Source: Anaeromyxobacteraceae bacterium (lineage in GTDB: Bacteria; Myxococcota; Myxococcia; Myxococcales; Anaeromyxobacteraceae). Taken from it: DNA of 5,925 nucleotides. The stretch is from NCBI GenBank assembly GCA_027349605.1, contig DAIEMM010000209.1, positions 1 through 5,925 of the forward strand, read 5' to 3'. The position numbers and the translations under genes are program-made. This document shows, in pieces, positions 1 to 5,415 of the stretch (within the stretch, counting starts at the first letter, position 1; each line of letters begins with the position of its first letter). Below the pieces are notes generated by a model, which did no database searches, was not told the origin of the DNA, and saw only the letters and a program-made list of their open reading frames with translations.

Positions 1-291
1 CCCGGTGAGGAGCACGCGCTGGACCGCCGGGTAGCGTTCCTTCACGAGGCGGAGGAACTCCACGCCGTCCATGCCGGGCATCCGGTAGTCGGAGACCACG
101 ACGTGCACGGGTTCGCGCGCCAGGATGTCGAGGGCCGTGGCGGCCTCGGGGGCCTCGAGCAGCGTGCTGGAGGTCCGGCGCAGCACGCGCCGCAGGGATC
201 GACGCACGTGCTCGTCGTCGTCGACGACGAGGACCGCCGCCTCGCGGGAGAGCGCGACGGACTTCGAGCGGTCTTCTGGGCTGCCTTCCAT
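1..291 (-). CDS. Response regulator, receiver domain (partial, runs off left edge)
   Basis: This is the first 97 residues of a two-component response regulator; the rest lies beyond position 1. Receiver hallmarks are visible: the acidic pocket DDD at residues 24-26 after a hydrophobic strand (AVLVV), the phosphoacceptor Asp68 in VVVSDYRMPGMDG, and the switch Thr96 in VLLTG at the cut edge. The conserved Lys and any output domain are not in the window. The wording SDYRMPGMDGVEFL resembles receivers that carry HD-GYP (RpfG-type) or histidine-kinase outputs, but that is only a guess. The ATG at 291 is chosen because AGGG lies 6 nt upstream. An in-frame GTG eight codons earlier is possible. About 18 weakly conserved residues precede the first strand. 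The receiver would take a phosphoryl group from an unseen sensor kinase. The upstream gap to 447 presumably holds its promoter. Confidence 0.9.
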   Translation of the reverse strand, partial: MEGSPEDRSKSVALSREAAVLVVDDDEHVRRSLRRVLRRTSSTLLEAPEAATALDILAREPVHVVVSDYRMPGMDGVEFLRLVKERYPAVQRVLLTG

Positions 292-396
292 TGCGGACCC
301 TGTGGGAAAATGCACGACCTGATCCAGGTCCCGGCCACCCGGGCTTCCGGAGATTCCAGGACATTCACCCGGAGACTCCATGGGTCAACGTCAACC

Positions 397-408
397 CGGG
401 TCATACCC
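397..408. repeat. Operator-like 12-nt inverted repeat, copy 1 (intergenic)
   Basis: CGGGTCATACCC here is repeated exactly, in inverse orientation, at 554-565. With the next base this copy is itself a palindrome, CGGGT-CAT-ACCCG (397-409). It abuts a second, looser inverted repeat, GGGT-N8-ACCC, at 382-397. It lies about 106 bp upstream of the response-regulator start and downstream of the GGDEF-like gene. A transcription-factor site is an inference from symmetry and repetition; a chance match in GC-rich sequence is possible. Confidence 0.35.
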
Positions 409-420
409 GAATCAGTCGAA

Positions 421-450
421 AGACCCTAGACCCGTCTCTCCTGGGTCTCA
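421..450 (-). terminator. Possible rho-independent terminator after the GGDEF-like gene
   Basis: Read on the minus strand, the stop codon TGA (450-448) runs directly into AGACCC, a 9-nt loop, GGGTCT (448-428), then a second GGGTCT followed by TTCG (426-418). Two competing 6-bp stems are possible, and the T stretch is short and interrupted. Position directly after the stop of the two-gene unit supports termination. The stem is short for such a GC-rich genome, so this is tentative. Confidence 0.3.
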
Positions 451-849
451 GCGCGAAAGGGGGGTCAGGATGCCTCCCGCGCGCGATCTCGCCACTTCCA
501 GGGCCTTTTCGGCCGCGCGCAACAACCCGGCGGCGTCGGCGATCGACGGTGAGGGGTATGACCCGACCCCGACCGACCGGGAACCACCGGTCGTCGGGGA
601 CGGTCCGAGCGCACCCGCCAGCCGCGTCGCGACGAGGAGCGCGCCCGCGAGCGGGGTCTCGGGCAGGATCACCGCCACCCGGTCGCCCGGCGCGGGGACC
701 GGGGAGTCGTAGAGGCGAACCGCGTCCCGGATCCTCTCGAGCACGTCGGGGCTGGGCGGGAGGTCGACGAGCAGGACGGCGATGGGCTGGCGGTGGCGGA
801 CGGCTCGAGCGAACTCCCTCCGGAGTGCCAGCTCGAGCTCGGTCAGCAC
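448..849 (-). CDS. Small degenerate GGDEF-like protein
   Basis: This 133-aa protein looks like a shortened diguanylate-cyclase (GGDEF) fold. Recognisable pieces in order are an N-terminal helix (residues 4-20), QPIAVLLVDL (21-30, like the strand holding the first metal Asp, here Asp29), GDRVAVILPETPLAGALLVA (55-74, like the strand after GGDEF), SVGVGSYPS (92-100, like SIGVAxYP) and a final helix LLRAAEKALEVARSRAGG (109-126). The GGDEF signature aligns to PGDRV (54-58): one Gly and the catalytic Glu are gone. The stretch between Asp29 and the signature is about 25 residues, roughly 15 shorter than usual, so cyclase activity is unlikely. A sensor, scaffold or degraded c-di-GMP-binding role is possible. 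The GTG start overlaps the stop of the ATP-grasp gene upstream (7 shared bases), suggesting translational coupling. A very divergent non-GGDEF alpha/beta protein cannot be excluded. Confidence 0.75.
   Translation of the reverse strand: MLTELELALRREFARAVRHRQPIAVLLVDLPPSPDVLERIRDAVRLYDSPVPAPGDRVAVILPETPLAGALLVATRLAGALGPSPTTGGSRSVGVGSYPSPSIADAAGLLRAAEKALEVARSRAGGILTPLSR
554..565. repeat. Operator-like 12-nt inverted repeat, copy 2 (inside GGDEF-like gene)
   Basis: GGGTATGACCCG is the exact reverse complement of the intergenic 12-mer at 397-408. The two half-palindromes GGGT-ATG-ACCC and GGGT-CAT-ACCC are centred about 156 bp apart. This copy sits in the coding part for residues VGSYPSP of the GGDEF-like protein, so protein constraint alone could explain it. 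Confidence 0.3.
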
Positions 850-2189
850 AGGCCCTCCCAGACGTCGGCGGGGATCACCGGCGCGAGCCCGCCTCCCCCC
901 AGGATGTTCACGATGGGAGATGCGGCGGCGCGGACCACGCTGCCTCCGGGGTGCACGGGAAGCAGGCCCCCGTAGGTGGAGACGTCCCGGTAGAGGGAGC
1001 CCGGCTCCGGGCCCGCCGGCGTGACGCGGGTGGCCGGGCGGCGCGCCGCGAAGACGCGCTCCTGGGCCACGAAGCCGCCCCCGCGCCGGTCGGCGGCGGC
1101 CTCGCGCACAACCCGGTCCCAGTCGGCCGGCCCGGTCTCGGCTCCCAGGTGCACGCTCTTCCCCCCGTAGTCCCAGCTGCGCTTGAGGACGTAGCCTTCC
1201 CGGCCGGCCAGGAGCCGATCCACCGTGGACGCGGAGTGAAGCCTGGTCCAGGGCAGGCGCCGCGCCGCCGCGAGCTCCACGTCGTCGAGCCCGGCCAGCG
1301 CCGCCAGGCCGGGGTACTCGGCCGCCTCCGAGAGGCGCGCGAAGAGCGCCTTCGCCTCCAGCATGCCGTTCACGGGGTTGGCGAGCGGCCAGCGTGCCGG
1401 CTCCCGCAGCGCGCGGGCGAAGGGGGAGCCCGGGGGCGTCCGGTGCGCCCAGGCGTGCCGGTAGAGCAGGTCGTGCCGGTCGGGGTCGGCCTGGTCCGGG
1501 ACGAGCACGGCCGCGTCGTGGCCCATCTGGCGGAAGTGGGCCTCGAGCCGGCGCAGCTCCCCGATCTGCGCGTCGCCGGGCCGGGCCACGATGGCGATGG
1601 AGGGGCGCTCGCGCGCCCCGCCCCGCCACCGGTAGAAGGCGACGAGGGTCTCCCGCAGGGCCTCCATGTGGCTTCCGGCCCGGGCGAGCAGGTCGCGCTC
1701 CCGGTGCGGGGGCAGGCCGCGCAGGCGCGCCGCGGCGCGGATCCACGAGTGGGCGGCCAGGTCGGCGTAGGCCGGCATGGCGGGGATGGTGGCGTTGAGC
1801 TCGAGGGCGCGCGGAAGGCCCCCGTCCCCGGGCGGGAGGAAGTCGACCCGGGAGACCACCGCGGGACAGGGAGCCTCGGTGAAGAGCACCGCCATGGCCT
1901 CGGCCTCGAGCCCCTCGAAAGGGCCCAGCAGCGCCTCCTGGTCCCGGCGGTCTCCCCGGGCGAGCAGCGCCCGGGCCAGCTTCACGGAAGCGGACAGGAT
2001 CGCCCGCGACTCGGCGGCGAGCCACGAGAGACGCTCCCGGGATTCCACCTCCGGCTCCGCCACGAGCGGGATGGGCACGACCTCGCCGTCGGGGCGCAGG
2101 ACCGTCATCCCGTCGGCCCAGGCGAGGCGCGCCGCCTCGTTCCCGATGCGGGTGATCTGCTCCTCGTTGAACGGACCGTTGCTGTGCAT
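843..2189 (-). CDS. Circularly permuted ATP-grasp enzyme, substrate unknown
   Basis: The 448-aa product resembles glutathionylspermidine-synthetase-like, circularly permuted ATP-grasp ligases, which use ATP to join a carboxylate and an amine through an acyl phosphate. The metal-binding set appears first: Arg114-x-Asp116 in SRVDFLPP, then Glu130-x-Asn132 in ALELNATIP. A Rossmann-like middle follows (SIAIVARPGD, 197-206), then NPVNGMLEAKALFARL (271-286). The ATP-binding Lys336 in YVLKRSWDYGGKSVHLG (333-349) and the adenine-site stretch GGFVAQERV (371-379) come last. DxExN lying before the ATP Lys, opposite to classic ATP-grasp order, is what shows permutation. The C-terminus (GSVVRAAASPIVNILGGGG, 416-434) is also typical. 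The ATG at 2189 gives a sensible N-terminus, but its Shine-Dalgarno is weak. No signal peptide or membrane segment is seen, so the protein is probably cytosolic. It overlaps the GGDEF-like gene. No alpha-E or transglutaminase partner, common near this family, is in the window. Confidence 0.8.
   Translation of the reverse strand: MHSNGPFNEEQITRIGNEAARLAWADGMTVLRPDGEVVPIPLVAEPEVESRERLSWLAAESRAILSASVKLARALLARGDRRDQEALLGPFEGLEAEAMAVLFTEAPCPAVVSRVDFLPPGDGGLPRALELNATIPAMPAYADLAAHSWIRAAARLRGLPPHRERDLLARAGSHMEALRETLVAFYRWRGGARERPSIAIVARPGDAQIGELRRLEAHFRQMGHDAAVLVPDQADPDRHDLLYRHAWAHRTPPGSPFARALREPARWPLANPVNGMLEAKALFARLSEAAEYPGLAALAGLDDVELAAARRLPWTRLHSASTVDRLLAGREGYVLKRSWDYGGKSVHLGAETGPADWDRVVREAAADRRGGGFVAQERVFAARRPATRVTPAGPEPGSLYRDVSTYGGLLPVHPGGSVVRAAASPIVNILGGGGLAPVIPADVWEGLC
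853..858 (-). promoter_or_regulatory. Ribosome binding site of the GGDEF-like gene
   Basis: GGAGGG on the minus strand lies 3 nt before the GTG at 849, inside the last codons of the ATP-grasp gene. It is a strong match at unusually tight spacing. It fixes the GTG as the start and supports coupled translation, since no other start codon is near. Confidence 0.6.
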
Positions 2190-2216
2190 GTCGGGCGCTG
2201 ATAGCAAGGCTAGGTC
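2190..2216. promoter_or_regulatory. 27-bp divergent intergenic spacer
   Basis: Only 27 bp separate the start of the minus-strand ATP-grasp gene from the plus-strand adenosyltransferase ATG. At least one promoter must therefore lie within the opposing coding sequence, unless the transcripts are leaderless or overlap. I see no convincing -10/-35 pair. An AAGG element at 2206-2209 is the only ribosome-binding candidate for the plus gene. Confidence 0.35.
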
Positions 2217-2777
2217 ATGAAGATCTACACGAAGACCGGCGACGGTGGGGAGACGAGCCTCTTCGGGGGCGGTCGCGTCCCCAAGGACGACGCGCGGGTC
2301 GAGGCGTACGGCGCGGTCGACGAGCTCAACGCCGCCATCGGCCTCGCCCGGGCGCACGCACCGGCCCCGGAGATCGAGGGGGAGCTCGCCCGCATCCAGG
2401 CGGAGCTCTTCGCGGTGGGGGCCGAGCTCGCCACGCCGCACGAGGCACGGGCGCACGGGGCCATCCCCGGCGTGCGCGGCGAGTGGGCGGAGGCGCTCGA
2501 GCGCCAGATGGACCGCTGGGCCGAGGTGCTTCCTCCCCTCACCGCCTTCATCCTGCCCGGGGGCACGCCGGTCGCCGCCGCCCTGCACGTGGCGCGGGCC
2601 ACCTGCCGCCGCGCCGAGCGGCGCGCGGTGGCGCTCTCGCACCTCGCCCACATCGACCCCACCGTCGTGGTGTACCTGAACCGGCTCTCCGACTTCCTCT
2701 TCGAGGCGGCCCGCGCCGCAAATCGGAACTCCGGCGTCGCCGAGACGCTCTGGGTGCCGCGGAAGGGCGGCGGGTAG
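2217..2777 (+). CDS. PduO-type cob(I)alamin adenosyltransferase
   Basis: The enzyme transfers the 5'-deoxyadenosyl group of ATP to cob(I)alamin, making adenosylcobalamin for enzymes such as methylmalonyl-CoA mutase. The family normally works as a cytosolic trimer. The 186-aa length is standard. Visible family motifs are the ATP-binding TKTGDGG (residues 5-11), RVEAYGAVDELNA (27-39), FILPGG (111-116), the Arg-rich ATP/cobalamin helix ATCRRAERRAVAL (128-140) and YLNRLSDFLFEAAR (153-166). The ATG at 2217 gives the canonical MKIYTKTGD start. Its TAG stop shares one base with the GTG of the following SDR gene, so the two are very probably co-translated. No cobalamin biosynthesis gene and no B12 riboswitch is visible upstream, where only 27 bp is free. 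The symbols cobO, pduO and MMAB are all used for such proteins, so none is assigned. Confidence 0.95.
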   Translation: MKIYTKTGDGGETSLFGGGRVPKDDARVEAYGAVDELNAAIGLARAHAPAPEIEGELARIQAELFAVGAELATPHEARAHGAIPGVRGEWAEALERQMDRWAEVLPPLTAFILPGGTPVAAALHVARATCRRAERRAVALSHLAHIDPTVVVYLNRLSDFLFEAARAANRNSGVAETLWVPRKGGG

Positions 2778-3481
2778 TGAGTCCCCGGCGGCGGGTGGCC
2801 CTCGTCACCGGTGCCGGAACCCGCGTCGGGCGGGCCATCGCGCTCGACCTGTCCCGCCACGGATGGCAGGTGGTGGCCCACTTCCACAGCCATCGGCCAC
2901 CCCGCACGCTGCTCGGGATCCGGGGCGACCTCTCCCTCCCCGACGGACCGTCCTCGCTGGCCCGCGCCTTCCGCAAGCGCTTCGACCGGCTCGACCTCCT
3001 CGTGAACATCGCCGCGGTCTTCGAGCGGCGCGCGGTGGAGGACACCGACGCCGCGCTCTTCGACGAGCAGATGGCGCTCAACGCCCGCGCCCCGCTCCTC
3101 CTCACCCGCGCGCTCCTTTCCCTGCTCCGGCGCGCTCGCGGGTCGGTGGTCAACGTGATCGACGTGGGGGGCGCCCTCGTGCCCTGGGCGGCCTATTCCG
3201 CCTACGGCGCCTCGAAGGCGGCGCTGCGGGCGGTGACCGAGGCGCTCGCCCTCGAGCTCGCGCCGTCGGTCCGGGTGAACGGAGTGGCTCCCGGGACGGT
3301 GCTCTGGCCGGAGAGCTACACGGCCGGGGCCCGGCGGCGGCTCGCCCGGCGCATCCCGCTCCGGCGGGTCGGCGCACCCGAGGACGTGGCCCGGACGGTC
3401 CGGTTCCTGGCCGATTCCCCGTTCGTCACGGGCGCGCTCGTGCCGGTGGACGGGGGCCGGCACCTCGGAATTCCGGGCTGA
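2777..3481 (+). CDS. FolM/pteridine-reductase-like short-chain dehydrogenase
   Basis: This 234-aa NADP(H)-type SDR resembles FolM (dihydromonapterin reductase) and PTR1 rather than generic SDRs. The nucleotide motif is TGAGTRVG (residues 11-18), the TGxxxRxG form typical of pteridine reductases. HFHSH (35-39) sits where those enzymes contact the NADPH phosphate. NIAA (77-80), Asn102 and YGASK (Tyr143, Lys147) complete the core. The usual catalytic Ser is replaced by Asp129 (VVNVIDVGG), as in PTR1/FolM, though 14 rather than 13 residues before Tyr143. The C-terminal FVTGALVPVDGGRHL also matches FolM. The segment from HFHSH to the next conserved Asp51 is about 15 residues shorter than typical, giving a compact enzyme. 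The GTG at 2777 overlaps the preceding TAG; GGAAGGG lies 9 nt upstream. A likely role is reduction of a dihydropterin in folate or pterin metabolism, though other carbonyl substrates are possible. Confidence 0.8.
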   Translation: MSPRRRVALVTGAGTRVGRAIALDLSRHGWQVVAHFHSHRPPRTLLGIRGDLSLPDGPSSLARAFRKRFDRLDLLVNIAAVFERRAVEDTDAALFDEQMALNARAPLLLTRALLSLLRRARGSVVNVIDVGGALVPWAAYSAYGASKAALRAVTEALALELAPSVRVNGVAPGTVLWPESYTAGARRRLARRIPLRRVGAPEDVARTVRFLADSPFVTGALVPVDGGRHLGIPG

Positions 3482-3542
3482 TGCGGTCGCTTCCTCTTCC
3501 TCGATTGCCTGGACTTGCCCGGTCCATTATGAAGGGAACACC

Positions 3543-3929
3543 ATGGACACTGCCACCACCCTCTCCCCCGTCTCCCAGAACCCCGCCAACGACCTTCCCG
3601 AGTTCGTCTCGTTCACCGAGAAGGCCGTCGAGATGGTCCTCGCGGCCATCGAGCAGGAGGGGCTCACCGGACATGGAATCCGCATCGGCGTCGCCGGTGG
3701 CGGCTGCTCCGGCTTCCAGTACACGATGGACTTCGAGAAGGACGCCAAGGAAGGCGACGTGGTCCTCGACCAGTCCCGCGGCCTCAAGCTCTACGTCGAC
3801 CCGATGAGCGCCATGTACCTGCAGGGCGTCACCGTCGACTACATCCAGGGGCTCCAGGGCGCCGGGTTCAAGTTCATCAACCCGAACGCCAAGAACACCT
3901 GCGGCTGCGGGTCGTCCTTCTCGGCCTGA
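3543..3929 (+). CDS. A-type iron-sulfur carrier protein (ErpA/IscA family)
   Basis: The 128-aa protein carries or inserts Fe-S clusters into client enzymes in the cytosol. The three cluster-binding cysteines are Cys55 in GGGCSGFQY and Cys120/Cys122 in the C-terminal NTCGCGSSF. VDPMSAMYLQGVTVDY (85-100) and NPNAKNTCGCGSSFSA are close to ErpA, which makes an ErpA-like role more likely than SufA, but family assignment by eye is not decisive. About 20 residues precede the conserved FVSFTEKA, a polar extension longer than in E. coli ErpA. The ATG at 3543 has GAAGGG 6 nt upstream. The gene follows the SDR gene after 61 bp and overlaps the next gene by one base (TGATG), so it is likely co-transcribed with that hydrolase. 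Confidence 0.93.
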   Translation: MDTATTLSPVSQNPANDLPEFVSFTEKAVEMVLAAIEQEGLTGHGIRIGVAGGGCSGFQYTMDFEKDAKEGDVVLDQSRGLKLYVDPMSAMYLQGVTVDYIQGLQGAGFKFINPNAKNTCGCGSSFSA

Positions 3930-4582
3930 TGCTGGTCGTCCGGCAGGCGGTCGTCGGACCCTTTGCCGAGAACACCTGGCTGGTCGCCGACTCCGGGACC
4001 GGCGACGCCGTCGTGATCGACCCGGGTGGCGAGGCCACCCGCGTGCTCGGCCTCGCGCAACCCGACTTCCGCATCGTCCGCATCCTCGCCACCCACGGTC
4101 ACGTCGACCACATCTTCGGGGCCGAGGAACTGCGCCGGAGGACCGGAGCGCCCTTCCAGATCCACGCGGGTGACGAGCCGTTCGTCCGGGCGCTGCCGGG
4201 CCAGGCGGCCGGCCTGGGATTCGGGCCGGCACGATCGCCCGAGGTGTCGGCCTTCCTGGCCGACGGCGACGCGATCCGCGTGGGCGGACACGAGGCCCGC
4301 GTGATCCACACGCCGGGCCACAGTCCGGGCGGCGTCTCCCTCCACTTCCCCGCCGACCGGCTCCTCTTCGCCGGGGACACGCTCTTCGCCGGCTCGGTGG
4401 GACGGACCGACCTTCCCGGCGGGAACGCGACGGAACTGCTCGGGTCCATCCGCGAGAGGCTCTTCCCCCTCGGCGACGACGTCCGGTTCTTCCCCGGGCA
4501 CGGTCCCGGGGGGACGCTCGGCGAGGAGCGGAGGCGGAACCCCTACGTGGGCGACGACGCCCCGCGCGGCCGGTTCCCGTGA
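3929..4582 (+). CDS. Metallo-beta-lactamase-fold hydrolase, glyoxalase II-like (YcbL type)
   Basis: The 217-aa protein has the full metal site of the fold: THGHVDH (His56, His58, Asp60, His61), HTPGHS (His131), FAGDTLF (Asp150) and FFPGHG (His191). The opening GPFAENTWLV and the SVGRTDLPGG stretch (156-165) are typical of single-domain glyoxalase-II-like proteins such as YcbL. These hydrolyse thioesters such as S-lactoylglutathione in vitro. It lacks the long C-terminal substrate domain of classic GloB, so the physiological substrate is uncertain, and persulfide-dioxygenase relatives are an alternative. No Shine-Dalgarno precedes the ATG at 3929; translation probably depends on coupling through the TGATG overlap with the Fe-S carrier gene. 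No signal peptide is seen. It is the last gene of the plus-strand run and converges on fabI. Confidence 0.9.
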   Translation: MLVVRQAVVGPFAENTWLVADSGTGDAVVIDPGGEATRVLGLAQPDFRIVRILATHGHVDHIFGAEELRRRTGAPFQIHAGDEPFVRALPGQAAGLGFGPARSPEVSAFLADGDAIRVGGHEARVIHTPGHSPGGVSLHFPADRLLFAGDTLFAGSVGRTDLPGGNATELLGSIRERLFPLGDDVRFFPGHGPGGTLGEERRRNPYVGDDAPRGRFP

Positions 4583-4595
4583 CCGGGCCTCCCGG
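4583..4595. terminator. Small hairpin between convergent genes
   Basis: CCGGG-CCT-CCCGG forms a 5-bp stem with a 3-nt loop in the 18-bp gap between the hydrolase stop and the fabI stop. Its location suggests a shared transcription end, but there is no T tract on either strand, so it is a weak call. Confidence 0.25.
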
Positions 4596-4600
4596 CCACC

Positions 4601-5386
4601 TCACCCCATCGACACGACGCCCATGATGTTCTGGCCGGCGTCGACGTGGAGCGTCTCGCCGGTGATGCCCGAGCCCAGCGAGGAGCACAGGAAGAGGGCC
4701 GCCCTGCCGACCTCGTCGTGGCTGATGTTCCGGCGCAGCGGGGTCTTGTCGGCGTTCTCGCCCAGCATGGTGCGCATTCCCTTGATGCCGGCGGCGGCCA
4801 GCGTCTTGAGCGGCCCGGCGCTGATGGCGTTCACGCGGATCCCCTCCCGCCCCATGTCCTCGGCCAGGTAGCGCACCGAGGCCTCGAGCGCGGCCTTGGC
4901 GACGCCCATCACGTTGTAGTTGGTGACCACCTTCTCGGCTCCGTAGTAGCTGAGCGTGACGATGCTCGCGCCCGGCTTCATCATGGGCCGGAAGGCGCGC
5001 GCCAGCGCGATGAGCGAGTAGGCCGAGACGTCCATGGTGATGCGCCACGCTTCACGCGTGGTGACGTCGGTGAACCGGCCGTCGAGGGCCTCGCGCGGCG
5101 CATAGCCGATGGCGTGGACCAGCACGTCCACCGAGTCCCAGACCTTCCCGACCTCCTTCACGGCGGCGTCGATCTGCCCGTCGTTCGAGACGTCGAGGTC
5201 CAGGACCGCGGCCGGGTTCATGGTCCTCACCAGGGGGAGCATGCGCTTCCCCATGGCCTCGCCCGGGTAGGAGAAGGCGAGCTCGGCGCCCTGCGCCTGG
5301 AACTGCTGGGCGATGGCCCAGGCGATGCTCCGGTCGTTGGCGACGCCGGTGACGAAGGCCTTCTTCCCCTGCATGAGTCCGCTCAC
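4601..5386 (-). CDS. fabI: Enoyl-[acyl-carrier-protein] reductase, FabI type
   Basis: FabI reduces trans-2-enoyl-ACP with NAD(P)H, the last step of each elongation cycle in type II fatty acid synthesis. The 261-aa length is standard. The divergent-SDR features are clear: cofactor loop GVANDRSIAWAIA (14-26), VHAIGYAP (90-97), active-site Tyr147 in LSYYGAE, and Tyr157/Lys164 in NYNVMGVAK (Y-x6-K). VNAISAGPLKTLAAAGI (185-201) and GETLHVDAGQNI (243-254) follow. The Gly94 site and Tyr157, key to triclosan binding in E. coli FabI, are present. The position matching E. coli Phe203 is Met204. A GTG start at 5386 gives the familiar MSGLMQGK-type N-terminus and is set by a good ribosome-binding site. 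The inner ATG four codons later is too far from that site. The gene follows a TPR gene on the same strand after 29 bp, so they are probably co-transcribed. Confidence 0.97.
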   Translation of the reverse strand: MSGLMQGKKAFVTGVANDRSIAWAIAQQFQAQGAELAFSYPGEAMGKRMLPLVRTMNPAAVLDLDVSNDGQIDAAVKEVGKVWDSVDVLVHAIGYAPREALDGRFTDVTTREAWRITMDVSAYSLIALARAFRPMMKPGASIVTLSYYGAEKVVTNYNVMGVAKAALEASVRYLAEDMGREGIRVNAISAGPLKTLAAAGIKGMRTMLGENADKTPLRRNISHDEVGRAALFLCSSLGSGITGETLHVDAGQNIMGVVSMG

Positions 5387-5393
5387 GTCGTTC

Positions 5394-5400
5394 CCTTCCT
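5394..5400 (-). promoter_or_regulatory. Ribosome binding site of fabI
   Basis: AGGAAGG on the minus strand ends 7 nt before the GTG at 5386, an ideal spacing. The alternative ATG at 5374 would be 19 nt away, so this site decides the GTG start. Confidence 0.75.
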
Positions 5401-5415
5401 GCCGGTCGTCCCGGC

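Noticed and set aside
42..404. A 120-codon minus-strand frame at the left edge
   Set aside because: It is out of frame with the receiver domain, which has all expected residues in the partial frame ending at position 1.
553..575. GACCCGACCCCGACCGACC run as a tandem repeat
   Set aside because: It is a short, imperfect GC-rich run inside the coding sequence of the GGDEF-like gene, explained by codon bias; only the exact 12-nt match to 397-408 was kept.
291..2201. A 636-codon open frame on the plus strand opposite the ATP-grasp and GGDEF-like genes
   Set aside because: It is Arg/Pro/Gly-rich low-complexity translation with no recognisable motif. Long antisense open frames are expected in DNA this rich in GC, and the minus-strand genes have clear family motifs.
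2217..2777. Search for a cobalamin riboswitch controlling the adenosyltransferase
   Set aside because: Only 27 bp precede the gene before the opposing coding sequence, and no B12-box-like sequence is seen there.
3505..3533. TTGCCT-17 bp-TATGAA, a possible sigma-70 promoter before the Fe-S carrier gene
   Set aside because: Each half matches only four of six consensus bases, and transcription would begin almost at the ATG, leaving out the good ribosome-binding site at 3531-3536. It cannot be told from chance.
3426..5048. A 540-codon minus-strand open frame across the Fe-S carrier and hydrolase genes
   Set aside because: It is compositionally an out-of-frame shadow (Arg/Gly/Pro-rich) running against two confidently identified plus-strand genes and through fabI out of frame.
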